Below, piece by piece: positions 9,580-17,694 of a DNA stretch of 64,000 nt (positions are counted from its first letter, which is position 1; each line of letters begins with the position of its first letter). The stretch is from contig NZ_JBILQK010000001.1 in the NCBI RefSeq assembly GCF_044373315.1, positions 86,730 through 150,729 of the forward strand. Reading direction: 5' to 3'. The translations under genes and the position numbers were made by a program. Below the pieces are notes generated by a model. It searched no databases, was not told where the DNA came from, and was given only the letters and a program-made list of their open reading frames with translations. This stretch comes from JACDQM01 sp044373315 (GTDB taxonomy: Bacteria > Pseudomonadota > Gammaproteobacteria > Burkholderiales > Burkholderiaceae_C).

Positions 9580-9685
9580 GCCATCATTGACTGGCGCCAG
9601 CTCGGTGCATTACGAGCCAAGCGCTTGATTATGCGGCGCGAGCCTGGCCTTACCCATGACATTCACCACGCCTTGCCCACGCGAC

Positions 9686-9746
9686 GCTCCAACTTGGTGC
9701 AGCTCAACGCACCAATTCGGCGCCAACCGAGGCACCAAATTGGGAC
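9686..9746 (-). promoter_or_regulatory. Three phased NtrC-like enhancer boxes
   Basis: Three 15-bp dyads resemble the NtrC site GCACCAA-N-TTGGTGC: 9686-9700 (GCTCCAACTTGGTGC, one mismatch), 9709-9723 (GCACCAATTCGGCGC) and 9732-9746 (GCACCAAATTGGGAC). Their centres (9693, 9716, 9739) are exactly 23 bp apart, about two helical turns. They lie at about -140, -163 and -186 relative to the predicted glnA start. The two distal boxes are inside the last codons of the neighbouring gene. Confidence 0.75.
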
Positions 9747-10510
9747 AGCCCTGATTTGAGCTCCGCATAGGCGGCGTCCAGCCTGTCAGTCGGCAGGTCC
9801 GGTCCGGCCTTGACGCCCAGTTCGATATGGCGCCCCCACTGCGGGTGGTCTACGCTGGGCAGGCTGAAAACCTTGACCCCGGGATGCTCGGCCTCGATCC
9901 GCTCCATCAAGGGCGTCAACGTGGCCTCCATGGCGCCGGCGACGATCATTGACAACTCGCGCCCCGGGCAGGCCCGGTGCAGGTCGCGGTGGCGCTCATC
10001 CAGCACCCATTCCATCATCGGGTGCGCCATCACAGGGAAGCCGGGCACGAAGTAGACCGTGCCGACGTGGAAGCCGGGGATCTTGTTATAGGGATTGGGG
10101 ATCAGCGCCGCGCCCGCGGGGAAGACGCCCATCTCGAAGCGCCGCAGCGTATCCGGGTGATCGGCATCCGCAACTTCGCCGCGCTCCGCAGCCATCTGCT
10201 GCACACGCTGCCAGATCAACTCGCGCGCCTCTGCATGCAGCGCGAGCTCCCGCCCCAGCGCCGCAGCCGCAGCCTGCCGGGTGTGGTCGTCCGGCGTGGC
10301 GCCGATGCCGCCGCAGCTGATCACCAGATCGCCGCTGGCAAAGGCGCGCCGCAGGGCGGAAGTGAGGCGCTCGCGATCGTCGCCGACGTACTCCGCCCAG
10401 GACAGACTCATGCCGCGGGCCGACAGGATCTCGATGAAGCGGCTCAGGTGCTTGTCCTGGCGCTTGCCGGAAAGGATTTCGTCGCCGACGACGATCAGGC
10501 CGATATTCAT
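9704..10510 (-). CDS. MoaB/Mog-domain (CinA N-terminal-like) molybdopterin-binding family protein
   Basis: A 268-residue cytoplasmic protein. The N-terminal half is the MoCF-binding fold, with GDEILSGKRQD near the start and the SCGGIGATPDDHT loop at about 65-77, as in CinA and MoaB/Mog proteins. It lacks the CinA C-terminal deamidase domain, which fits stand-alone COG1058 proteins. Substrate is uncertain: molybdopterin-type or nucleotide-like pyrophosphate compounds are the family precedents. Its ATG overlaps the stop of the EI24 gene (ATGA), so the two are translationally coupled. The 3' end carries glnA enhancer boxes. Confidence 0.85.
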   Translation of the reverse strand: MNIGLIVVGDEILSGKRQDKHLSRFIEILSARGMSLSWAEYVGDDRERLTSALRRAFASGDLVISCGGIGATPDDHTRQAAAAALGRELALHAEARELIWQRVQQMAAERGEVADADHPDTLRRFEMGVFPAGAALIPNPYNKIPGFHVGTVYFVPGFPVMAHPMMEWVLDERHRDLHRACPGRELSMIVAGAMEATLTPLMERIEAEHPGVKVFSLPSVDHPQWGRHIELGVKAGPDLPTDRLDAAYAELKSGLSQFGASVGAELVR

Positions 10511-11391
10511 GGCAACAAGGGAGGCTGGAGATTGGGGACTGGCAGCACCGCATCCGGCGCAGAAGGCTGGGCGGGCAGCGGCTGCTGCCGGGCCCGCAGA
10601 TCAGCCAGCGCCGCCAGACAGTAATGGGTGAACCAGAGACTGGAGAAGGCAAACACCAGCGTGTAGAGCCAGATCGTGAGCAGCACCAGGAACGGGGCCA
10701 GTACCACGGCCATCATGCTGAAGGCCCAGATCAGCGAAGGCGCCGCACCCAGGTAGCCGGTGATGACACCCATGGTCAGCAGCGGCAGCCGATGCTTGCG
10801 CATCACGCTGTCACGTTCCTCGGCACTGGCGTGCTCCGCCAGCGCATCGAAGGCGAAGACCTTGTAGCTGAGCCAGCCCCAGATCAACGGCGGCAGCACC
10901 AGCACCAGCGGCGGCACCAGCCACAGCGGCATGCTCAGCACCACCAGCGCTAGCGCGATGAAGGACAGCAGCAGCGACCAGGCGAAACTCTGCCACCAGC
11001 CCGCGCCGCGCTTGCGCTCCAGCTGCAGGAAGCGGCGCTCGCCCACCAGCGCCACGATGGACGGCGTCATCATCGTGGCCACCAGCAGCAGGCTCAGCAT
11101 CAGCACCACCGGCACCGCCAGCGCGATCACCACCAGCGGCGCCATCACCGAGCGAAAGCCCTCGGCGCCCATGCTGTCGAGCCAGCGCAGCAGGCTGCCG
11201 ACCAGCAGCCAGGACTCGAGCGTGGCACGCACCGAGGCCACCGCCGACTCCCAGAAGAAATACGCCAGGCCCACGCTCAGGCTGGCGGCAATCAGCAGCG
11301 GCAGCAGCGACAGCGCGATGACGCGCGGATGCAGGCAGTAGGCAGCGGCGCGCCAGAAGGCATCGCCCAGCCGTCCCATCGTGTCGACCAT
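10507..11391 (-). CDS. EI24-domain (CysZ-like) inner-membrane protein
   Basis: A 294-residue protein with about five to six hydrophobic segments (near 25-50, 80-110, 135-165, 205-250), a cytoplasmic loop with charged residues, and a Pro-rich tail. The layout and the N-terminal AFWRAAAYCLHPRVI motif fit the EI24/CysZ family, some members of which are sulfate transporters. Sulfate transport here is only a possibility, since no cys genes are nearby. It starts the two-gene unit with the MoaB-like protein, overlapping it by 4 bp. Confidence 0.8.
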   Translation of the reverse strand: MVDTMGRLGDAFWRAAAYCLHPRVIALSLLPLLIAASLSVGLAYFFWESAVASVRATLESWLLVGSLLRWLDSMGAEGFRSVMAPLVVIALAVPVVLMLSLLLVATMMTPSIVALVGERRFLQLERKRGAGWWQSFAWSLLLSFIALALVVLSMPLWLVPPLVLVLPPLIWGWLSYKVFAFDALAEHASAEERDSVMRKHRLPLLTMGVITGYLGAAPSLIWAFSMMAVVLAPFLVLLTIWLYTLVFAFSSLWFTHYCLAALADLRARQQPLPAQPSAPDAVLPVPNLQPPLLP

Positions 11392-11447
11392 GGTTTCCTT
11401 TGTCGCCTCAGCTCAGACGCTGACGCTGCAAGCATAGCGGCAGCATG

Positions 11448-11480
11448 GGCCGCAGCCGCTTCACACGACGGGCTGCGGCC
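11448..11480 (-). terminator. Strong stem-loop after the TIGR00266 gene (possible terminator)
   Basis: GGCCGCAGCC at 11448-11457 pairs perfectly with 11471-11480 across a 13-base loop. It starts 8 bp after the stop of the 11488-12303 gene and precedes the EI24 gene. There is no T-run, so it may act as a Rho-assisted terminator or 3'-end protector. Confidence 0.45.
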
Positions 11481-11487
11481 GTGGCCG

Positions 11488-12303
11488 TCAATCGTCGTCG
11501 CCGCTCAGAATGCCGCCCAGGATGCCGACGCCGGCCACACCGGCCAGCAGCGAGCCCTGCTCGCGTCCGCCACCACCGGTCTGCGGCGCCGCGGCGAACA
11601 CGCGCGAGGCCAGACGCGAGAACGGCAGGCTCTGCAGCCAGACCTCGCCCGGTCCGCTGAGCTTGGCCAGGAACAAGCCCTCACCGCCGAACAGCGCCGT
11701 CTTGATCTTGCCGACGTATTGGATCTCGAAGTTCACGCTGGGCGTGTAGGCGACCACGCAGCCGGTGTCCACCAGCAGGGTCTGGCCCGGCTGCAGCGAG
11801 CGGCGCACCACGGTGCCGCCTGCGTGGACAAAGGCCAGGCCGTCGCCTTCCAGCTTCTGCATGATGAAGCCCTCGCCGCCGAAGAAGCCGGTGGAGAGCT
11901 TTTGCTGCAGGGCGATGCCCAGCGAGACGCCGCGCGCCGCGCACAGGAAGGAATCCTTCTGGCAGATCAGCATCCCGCCGAGCTGCTTCAGGTCCATCGG
12001 CAGGATCTTGCCCGGATAGGGTGCGGCGAAGGCCACGCGCTGCTTGGCGCCGGCATTGTTGGTGTAGATGGTCGTGAACAGCGACTCGCCGGTGACGAGG
12101 CGCTTGCCTGCACCCAGCAACTTGCCGAAGAAGCCGCCCTGCTGCTTGGCGCCATCACCGAAAACCGTGTCCATCTGGATGCCGGCATCCATGAACATCA
12201 TGCTGCCGGCCTCGCCGATGGCAGCCTCGCCCGGGTCGAGCTCGACCTCGACGAACTGCATCTCGGCGCCCTTGATTTCGTAGTCCACCACATCCATTGC
12301 CAT
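11488..12303 (-). CDS. TIGR00266 / AIM24-family protein
   Basis: A 271-residue protein of the AIM24-like beta-helical family. It has the family features of repeated Gly-rich turns (GEAGSMMFM, FFGGEGFIMQKL, FGGEGLFLAKL), with the GGEG motif occurring twice, and a Gly-rich hydrophobic C-terminus ending GILSGDDD. No signal peptide or catalytic residues are seen. Bacterial members have no settled function. It is divergent from the IclR regulator, with 93 bp between starts. A second in-frame Met two codons later is also possible. Confidence 0.85.
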   Translation of the reverse strand: MAMDVVDYEIKGAEMQFVEVELDPGEAAIGEAGSMMFMDAGIQMDTVFGDGAKQQGGFFGKLLGAGKRLVTGESLFTTIYTNNAGAKQRVAFAAPYPGKILPMDLKQLGGMLICQKDSFLCAARGVSLGIALQQKLSTGFFGGEGFIMQKLEGDGLAFVHAGGTVVRRSLQPGQTLLVDTGCVVAYTPSVNFEIQYVGKIKTALFGGEGLFLAKLSGPGEVWLQSLPFSRLASRVFAAAPQTGGGGREQGSLLAGVAGVGILGGILSGDDD

Positions 12304-12384
12304 CGCGATCTCCTTGCATGAGGGAATTCAAACGGGCGCGATCGTACCCAAGTTTGGAAGTCCGGCCGTGTGACATGCCCTGCC

Positions 12385-12390
12385 TATACT
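12385..12390 (+). promoter_or_regulatory. -10 element of the IclR gene, possibly giving a leaderless mRNA
   Basis: TATACT differs from TATAAT at one base and ends 6 bp before the ATG at 12397, so the predicted start point falls on or next to the A of the start codon. No Shine-Dalgarno sequence is present, and no good -35 element is visible. Confidence 0.4.
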
Positions 12391-12396
12391 GATCAC

Positions 12397-13209
12397 ATGA
12401 GCGCCGACAGCCCATCCGAAGCCCCGCCTGCTGAAACTGCCCTCAAGCCGGGCGACGGCTATGTGCAGTCCTTCGCGCGTGGCCTGTCGGTGATCCGGGC
12501 CTTCAGCGCCGAGGCACCACGGCAGACCCTGACCGAAGTGGCCAAACGCTGCGGCCTGACTCGCGCCGGCGCTCGCCGCATCCTGCTGACGCTGGAAACG
12601 CTGGGCTATGTGAAGAGCGAAGGCCGGCTGTTCTCGCTAACGCCCAAGATCCTGGACCTCGGCTTCGCCTATCTCTCGTCGCAACCGCTGTGGCAATTTG
12701 CCGAGCCGGTGATGCAGAATCTGGTGGCCGACCTGAAGGAGTCCTGCTCGGCCGCGGTGCTCGAAGGCAGCGACATCGTCTACGTGCTGCGCGTGCCGGC
12801 GCGCAAGATCATGAGCATCAACCTGGGCCTGGGCAGCCGCCTGCCGGCCTGGTGCACCTCGATGGGCCGCGTGTTGCTGGCCGGGCTGTCGGATGCCGAG
12901 TTGCTGGCCTATCTGGATGCGGTCGAATTGCGCCCGCTGACGGCGCGCACCGTTGCCAGCAAGGACGATTTGCGCCAGCGCATCGAGACGGCCCGCACAC
13001 AGGGCTGGTGCCTGATCAACCAGGAGCTGGAAGAAGGCTTGGTCTCGCTGGCGGCCCCGATCCGTGACCGCAACGGCCAAGTGCTGGCCGCGCTCAATGT
13101 CAGCGGCCAGTTCAACCGCACACCGCCGGATGCGATGGTGGCGCATTGCCTTCCGCGCCTGCTGGAGGCGGCGGCGCAGATTTCTAGGTTGTTGCAGTTG
13201 AAGAGTTGA
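12397..13209 (+). CDS. IclR-family transcriptional regulator (PcaR/PobR-like)
   Basis: A 270-residue regulator with an N-terminal winged helix-turn-helix (about 25-85, TLTEVAKRCGLTRAGARRIL) and a C-terminal effector domain with the IclR signatures SMGRVLLAGL and EEGLVSLAAPIRDR. The segment GDGYVQSFARGLSVIRAF is typical of the PcaR/PobR/CatR branch, which control aromatic catabolism. No aromatic genes are adjacent, so the target is unknown. The ATG at 12397 gives the usual family length; a GTG at 12370 in frame would overlap the -10 box. Confidence 0.88.
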   Translation: MSADSPSEAPPAETALKPGDGYVQSFARGLSVIRAFSAEAPRQTLTEVAKRCGLTRAGARRILLTLETLGYVKSEGRLFSLTPKILDLGFAYLSSQPLWQFAEPVMQNLVADLKESCSAAVLEGSDIVYVLRVPARKIMSINLGLGSRLPAWCTSMGRVLLAGLSDAELLAYLDAVELRPLTARTVASKDDLRQRIETARTQGWCLINQELEEGLVSLAAPIRDRNGQVLAALNVSGQFNRTPPDAMVAHCLPRLLEAAAQISRLLQLKS

Positions 13210-13319
13210 GGCAGCGAGGCGACCTTTCGCCTAGTGGGCAGGGGCAGTCGTCGTCCTTTGCCTGCCACGCCGCCCCGGCCAGCCCACGTGAGACGTAGGC
13301 CGGCGTTCGTCAGGCGTCA

Positions 13320-13424
13320 GACAGCCCCCGGGGCTGTCCTCGATCCTGACTCTCCCCGGCCAGTCGGCTTGCAGGCCGACTGGCGTGAGTGAGGCACGAA
13401 ACAGCCCGCAGGGGCTGTTTCGTG
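13320..13424. repeat. Cluster of three perfect stem-loops between convergent genes
   Basis: Three stem-loops lie in 105 bp between the convergent IclR and phaB genes: GACAGCCC/GGGCTGTC at 13320-13338; a 9-bp stem at 13360-13383 with a 6-base loop; and a 13-bp perfect stem (CACGAAACAGCCC) at 13395-13407 and 13412-13424 with a 4-base loop. The first and third share the ACAGCCC core. None has a T-run. They probably act as bidirectional terminators or mRNA 3'-end protectors for phaCAB. Confidence 0.6.
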
Positions 13425-13431
13425 TCCGCAC

Positions 13432-14169
13432 TCACCCCATGTGCAGCCCGCCGTTGCAGCTGAAGTCGGCGCCGGTGGTGAAGCCGGAATCCTCGCCTGC
13501 CAGCCAGGCCACGATGGCCGCGATTTCCTCGGGCTTGCCCAGGCGCTTGACCGGGATGGTGGAGATGATCTTCTCCAGCACGTCCTCGCGCACCGCCTTG
13601 ACCATGTCGGTGGCGATATAGCCCGGGCTCACAGTGTTGACCGTCACGCCCTTGGCTGCCAGCTCCTGCGCCAGCGCCATCGTGAAACCGTGCATGCCGG
13701 CCTTGGCTGCCGAGTAATTGGTCTGGCCCGCCTGACCCTTCTCGCCATTGACCGACGAGATCTGGATGATGCGGCCCCAGCCCTTTTCTACCATGCCCGG
13801 CGCCACCTGCTTGGTGACGTTGAACATGCTGTTGAGGTTGGTGTCGATCACCGCACGCCAGTCGTCCGGCGACATCTTCAGGAACATGCGGTCCCGTGTG
13901 ATGCCGGCGTTGTTGACCAGCACATCGATGGGGCCATGCTCGGCGACCGCCTTCTGGAAGGCCGCCACGGTGGACTCCCAATCAGCCACATTGCCGACCG
14001 AAGCGTAGAAGGTGTAGCCCAGTGCGGCTTGCTCGCTGAGCCACTTGTCGTAGTCGCGGCTCGGGCCGCAGCCCGCAATGACCTTGAAGCCCTCCTTGTG
14101 CAGACGTTGGCAGATCGAGGTGCCGATGCCACCCATGCCGCCGGTCACATATGCGATTTTCTTGCTCAT
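13432..14169 (-). CDS. phaB: Acetoacetyl-CoA reductase
   Basis: A 245-residue short-chain dehydrogenase that reduces acetoacetyl-CoA to (R)-3-hydroxybutyryl-CoA with NADPH. The cofactor loop is TGGMGGIG (9-16), NNAG is at 86-89, and the catalytic residues are Ser138/139, Tyr152 and Lys156 (YSAAK). The segment SVNGEKGQAGQTNYSAAKAG is diagnostic of PhaB. It is the last gene of phaCAB, 158 bp after phaA. An AGGAGA Shine-Dalgarno precedes the ATG. Confidence 0.97.
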   Translation of the reverse strand: MSKKIAYVTGGMGGIGTSICQRLHKEGFKVIAGCGPSRDYDKWLSEQAALGYTFYASVGNVADWESTVAAFQKAVAEHGPIDVLVNNAGITRDRMFLKMSPDDWRAVIDTNLNSMFNVTKQVAPGMVEKGWGRIIQISSVNGEKGQAGQTNYSAAKAGMHGFTMALAQELAAKGVTVNTVSPGYIATDMVKAVREDVLEKIISTIPVKRLGKPEEIAAIVAWLAGEDSGFTTGADFSCNGGLHMG

Positions 14170-14327
14170 AGCTTGTCTCTCCTGCGCCTCCAGGGCTCAC
14201 TGCTTGTGCCTCGCCAGCGCCGCGTCATGCGCCGTGATTCGAGGCCCTATGTCTCAACGAAGACGCGCCCTCAGCCTCCCGCATGCCCGACACAGGGTCA
14301 AGCGGGTTGCACCTGACAGGGTTTTCT

Positions 14328-15506
14328 TTAGCGCTCCACCGTCAGCGCCACGCCCATGCCACCGCCGATGCACAGCGAGGCGATGCCGCGCTTGGCATCG
14401 CGGCGCTGCATCTCGTGCAGCAGCGTGACGAGGATGCGGGCGCCCGAGGCGCCGATCGGGTGGCCCAGCGCGATCGCGCCGCCATTGACATTCACCTTGC
14501 TGGTGTCCCAGCCCATCTCGGCATGCACCGCGCAGGCTTGCGCCGCGAACGCCTCATTAATCTCCAGCAGGTCCAGGTCCTGCGGCTTCCAGCCGGCGCG
14601 CTCCAGCGCCTTCTTTGCGGCCGGCACCGGGCCCATGCCCATATAGGCCGGGTCCAGGCCCGCGCTGGCATAGGAGGCGATGCGAGCCAGCGGCGTGAGG
14701 CCGAGCGCCGCCGCTTTCTTGGCACTCATCACCAGCAGCGCCGCGGCGCCGTCATTCAGGCCCGAGGCATTCCCGGCGGTGACGCTGCCGGCCTTGTCGA
14801 AGGCCGGACGCAGCCCGGCCAGCGCTTCGGCGTTGGTCTTGCGGTTGATGTACTCATCGGCATCGACCACCAGCGCATCGCCCTTCTTCTGCGGGATCAG
14901 CACGGGCACGATCTCGTCCTTGAAGCGGCCGGCATCCTGCGCCGCGGCCGCCTTCAGCTGAGAGGCCAGCGCCAGCGCGTCCTGCGTCTCGCGGCTGATG
15001 CCGTACTTCTTGGCCACGTTCTCGGCCGTGATGCCCATGTGGTACTGGTTGTAGACGTCCCACAGGCCGTCGACGATCATGGTGTCGACCAGCTTCCAGT
15101 CGCCCATGCGCTGGCCATCGCGCGAGCCCGGCAGCACATGCGGCGACAGGCTCATGCTCTCCTGGCCGCCGGCGATCACGATGTCGCTGTCGCCATCGCG
15201 GATAGCTTGCGCCGCCAGCATCACTGCCTTCAGGCCCGAGCCGCAGACCTTGTTGATGGTCATGGCCGGCACATGGTCCGGCAGACCGGACTTGATCACC
15301 GTCTGGCGCGCAGGGTTCTGGCCGCAGCCCGCCTGCAGCACCTGGCCGAGGATCACCTCGCCCACCTGTGCGCCATCCAGGCCGCTGCGGCGCAGCAGGT
15401 CCTTCACGACGGTGGCGCCCAGCTCGACCGCCGGGGTCTTGGCCAAGGCACCGCCGAACTTGCCGATGGCAGTGCGGGCTGCGGCAACGATCACGATATC
15501 GCTCAT
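14328..15506 (-). CDS. phaA: Acetyl-CoA acetyltransferase (beta-ketothiolase)
   Basis: A 392-residue biosynthetic thiolase that condenses two acetyl-CoA into acetoacetyl-CoA, the first step of polyhydroxybutyrate synthesis. The nucleophile is Cys88 (NKVCGSGLKAV); the His of ALGHPIGASG and the second catalytic Cys in CIGGGMG are near the C-terminus. Length and motifs match PhaA. It lies 36 bp after phaC and 158 bp before phaB, and an AAGGAGA ribosome site precedes the ATG. Confidence 0.96.
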   Translation of the reverse strand: MSDIVIVAAARTAIGKFGGALAKTPAVELGATVVKDLLRRSGLDGAQVGEVILGQVLQAGCGQNPARQTVIKSGLPDHVPAMTINKVCGSGLKAVMLAAQAIRDGDSDIVIAGGQESMSLSPHVLPGSRDGQRMGDWKLVDTMIVDGLWDVYNQYHMGITAENVAKKYGISRETQDALALASQLKAAAAQDAGRFKDEIVPVLIPQKKGDALVVDADEYINRKTNAEALAGLRPAFDKAGSVTAGNASGLNDGAAALLVMSAKKAAALGLTPLARIASYASAGLDPAYMGMGPVPAAKKALERAGWKPQDLDLLEINEAFAAQACAVHAEMGWDTSKVNVNGGAIALGHPIGASGARILVTLLHEMQRRDAKRGIASLCIGGGMGVALTVER

Positions 15507-15542
15507 CTCAGTCTCCTTGCTTGATGTTTCGGGGCGGCCGGC

Positions 15543-17249
15543 TCAAGCCTTCTGCTTGACGTAGCGGCCTGGAGCGGGCTCGATGGACTTGTACTTGCGG
15601 CTGCCAGGCGTCTTGGGCGCGGCCTTCTGGCTACCGGCATGGCTGGCCAACCAGGCGGACCAATCGGTCCACCAGCTGCCCGGATGCTCGGTCGCCGCGT
15701 CAAACCACTTCTGGTGCTCGGCCGGCAGGGCGGTGCTCTTGCCGATCCAGTGGCTGCGCTTGCCCTTGGCCGGCGGGTTGATCACGCCGGCGATATGGCC
15801 TGACGCGCCCAGCACGAAGCGCTTCTTGCCCTTGAAAACCTGGGTCGAGCGGTAGGCGCTGTCCCAGGGCACGATGTGATCCTCACGCGAACCATAGATG
15901 TAGACCGGCGCCTCGATCTTGCCGAGGTCCAGCGCCTCGCCGCAGACCGTGAGCTTGCCCGGCTGCTTCAGCTCGTTCTGCAGATAGGTGTGGCGCAGAT
16001 ACCAGCAATACATCGGCCCGGACATATTGGTCGCGTCGCCGTTCCAGTACAGCAGGTCGAAGGCCGGCGGGGCCTCGCCCTTCAGGTAGTTGCCGACCAC
16101 GTAGTTCCAGACCAGATCGTTCGGGCGCAGGAAGCTGAAGGTTGTGGCCAGTTCCTTTCCCTTGAGCAGGCCCGGCCCCTTGGGGCTCTGCTCCCCAATG
16201 GTCATCTCGCGCAGCCGAACCGAGCCCTCATCGACGAACAGGTCCAGCACGCCATTGCTGCTGAAGTCGATCAGCGTGGTCAGCAAGGTGACACTGGCCG
16301 CCGGCTGCTCACCCCGCGCGGCCAGCACGCCCAGCGCCGTGGCCAGAATGGTGCCGCCGACGCAGAAGCCCAAGGTGTCGATGGTCTCGGTGCCGGAGAT
16401 CTCCTGCACCACCGAGATCGCCTTGATGGCAGCCTTCTCGATGTAGTCGTCCCAGGTCCAGGCCGCGCAGCTCTCATCCGGATTGCGCCAGCTGACCACG
16501 AACACGCGGTGGCCTTGGCTCACCGCATAACGAATCAGAGAGTTGTCCGGCTGCAAGTCCAGGATGTAGTACTTGTTGATGCAGGGCGGCACCATCAGCA
16601 AGGGCCGCTCGAACACCTTGGCCGTCAGCGGCTTGTATTCGATCAGCTGCAAGAACTCGTTCTCGAAGACGATGTCGCCCTCAGTGGTGGCCACATTGCG
16701 GCCCACCTCGAAGGCGCTCTCATCGGTCTGCGAGACATGCCCGCGCTGGATGTCGGCCCACAGCTGCTGCACGCCTTTGGCCAGGCTTTCGCCCTGGGTG
16801 TCCAGCGCCAGCTTCAAGGCCTCGGGGTTGAGCGCCAGATAGTTGCTCGGCGAGGCGGCATCGACCCACTGCTGCACCGCGAAGCGGATGCGCGAACGGG
16901 TTTTCTCGTCGCCTTCGACCTGCTCGGCCATCTGCTGCAGCGTGCGCGCATTGAGCAGGTAGAGCTGGGTCACGAAGCTGCTGGCCGGGTTCTCGCCCCA
17001 GGCTGGCGATGCGAATCGCTTGTCGGACAGCTTCGGCGCAGCATGGCCGGTCTGCACCGAGGCGTTCCATAGCTCTGAAGCCTTTTTCAGGTACTCCGCC
17101 TGCAAGGAAGCCAAGGACTGGGCGGGTATCTGCAAGCCCGCGACCGATTTCCACATCTCGCCCATCTGGGCGGCCATCTCGGCCACGCCGGCCATGCCCT
17201 CGGGGCCGGTACCGGGGGCGTTCGCAGAGGAATTGCGCTGCTTTTTCAT
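15543..17249 (-). CDS. phaC: Class I poly(3-hydroxyalkanoate) synthase
   Basis: A 568-residue PHA synthase that polymerises 3-hydroxybutyryl-CoA on granule surfaces. The lipase-like box GFCVGG carries the nucleophile Cys296, with Asp457 (SREDHIVPW) and His485 (GASGHIAGV) completing the triad. The C-terminal W-rich segment is typical of class I. The ATG at 17249 has an AGGAGA ribosome site; the open frame extends six codons further but without one. No phaR or phasin gene is next to it. The 5' leader contains two stem-loops. Confidence 0.97.
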   Translation of the reverse strand: MKKQRNSSANAPGTGPEGMAGVAEMAAQMGEMWKSVAGLQIPAQSLASLQAEYLKKASELWNASVQTGHAAPKLSDKRFASPAWGENPASSFVTQLYLLNARTLQQMAEQVEGDEKTRSRIRFAVQQWVDAASPSNYLALNPEALKLALDTQGESLAKGVQQLWADIQRGHVSQTDESAFEVGRNVATTEGDIVFENEFLQLIEYKPLTAKVFERPLLMVPPCINKYYILDLQPDNSLIRYAVSQGHRVFVVSWRNPDESCAAWTWDDYIEKAAIKAISVVQEISGTETIDTLGFCVGGTILATALGVLAARGEQPAASVTLLTTLIDFSSNGVLDLFVDEGSVRLREMTIGEQSPKGPGLLKGKELATTFSFLRPNDLVWNYVVGNYLKGEAPPAFDLLYWNGDATNMSGPMYCWYLRHTYLQNELKQPGKLTVCGEALDLGKIEAPVYIYGSREDHIVPWDSAYRSTQVFKGKKRFVLGASGHIAGVINPPAKGKRSHWIGKSTALPAEHQKWFDAATEHPGSWWTDWSAWLASHAGSQKAAPKTPGSRKYKSIEPAPGRYVKQKA

Positions 17250-17270
17250 GGGTCTCCTGTCGGGCATGGG

Positions 17271-17322
17271 CCGGCTCTGTGACGATGAGCCGGTCCTCCA
17301 ATCATGCAGGCAAAAAGCCTGC
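17271..17322 (-). promoter_or_regulatory. Two stem-loops in the phaC upstream leader
   Basis: CCGGCTC at 17271-17277 pairs with 17287-17293 over a 9-base loop, and GCAGGC at 17306-17311 pairs with 17317-17322 over a loop of five A (five T on the minus strand). Both lie 22-73 bp before the phaC start. They could be leader RNA structure or operator dyads; nothing shows which. Confidence 0.35.
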
Positions 17323-17382
17323 CATGAGCCCTATGCCCAATGTTGTACGCTCGCGAACTTACCTTCTGATGACAAGCAACGC

Positions 17383-17694
17383 ATGTACCTGGTCGCGATC
17401 GCCTGGATTTACGTGGCACTGATGATGGCGCTGGCTGAAGCCACCAGCACCCAAGGCACGGTGCTCGGCGCGATATTCACCTTCTTGCTGTACGGTGTGC
17501 TGCCGATTTCCATCGTCATGTACGTAATGGCCACGCCTGCTCGGCGCGAGGCACGCCGTCGGGCCGAGGCTGCGCAGGCGCAGGCAGCAGCAGCACCAGC
17601 CGATGAGGTCGCCGCGCCCATGACTTCAGCGCAGCCGGATGGCAGCGACCATGCGGCCGCTGGGGGGCTCGCGGCGGAACGAAAAGAACCGTGA
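17383..17694 (+). CDS. Small membrane protein of unknown function
   Basis: A 103-residue protein. Two hydrophobic segments (about 1-20 and 27-47) form a helical hairpin, followed by a basic stretch (ARREARRRAEAAQ) and a low-complexity Ala-rich tail. The hydrophobic hairpin followed by positive residues suggests the tail is cytoplasmic. I do not recognise a named family. The last 69 bp overlap the 3' end of pgeF on the other strand, and that overlap encodes only the disordered tail. Confidence 0.65.
   Translation: MYLVAIAWIYVALMMALAEATSTQGTVLGAIFTFLLYGVLPISIVMYVMATPARREARRRAEAAQAQAAAAPADEVAAPMTSAQPDGSDHAAAGGLAAERKEP

Noticed and set aside
14296..14327. Short motif resembling part of a thiamine riboswitch before phaB
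   Set aside because: Only a few bases match, no P1 stem or second arm is found, and the position after phaA makes no sense for TPP control.
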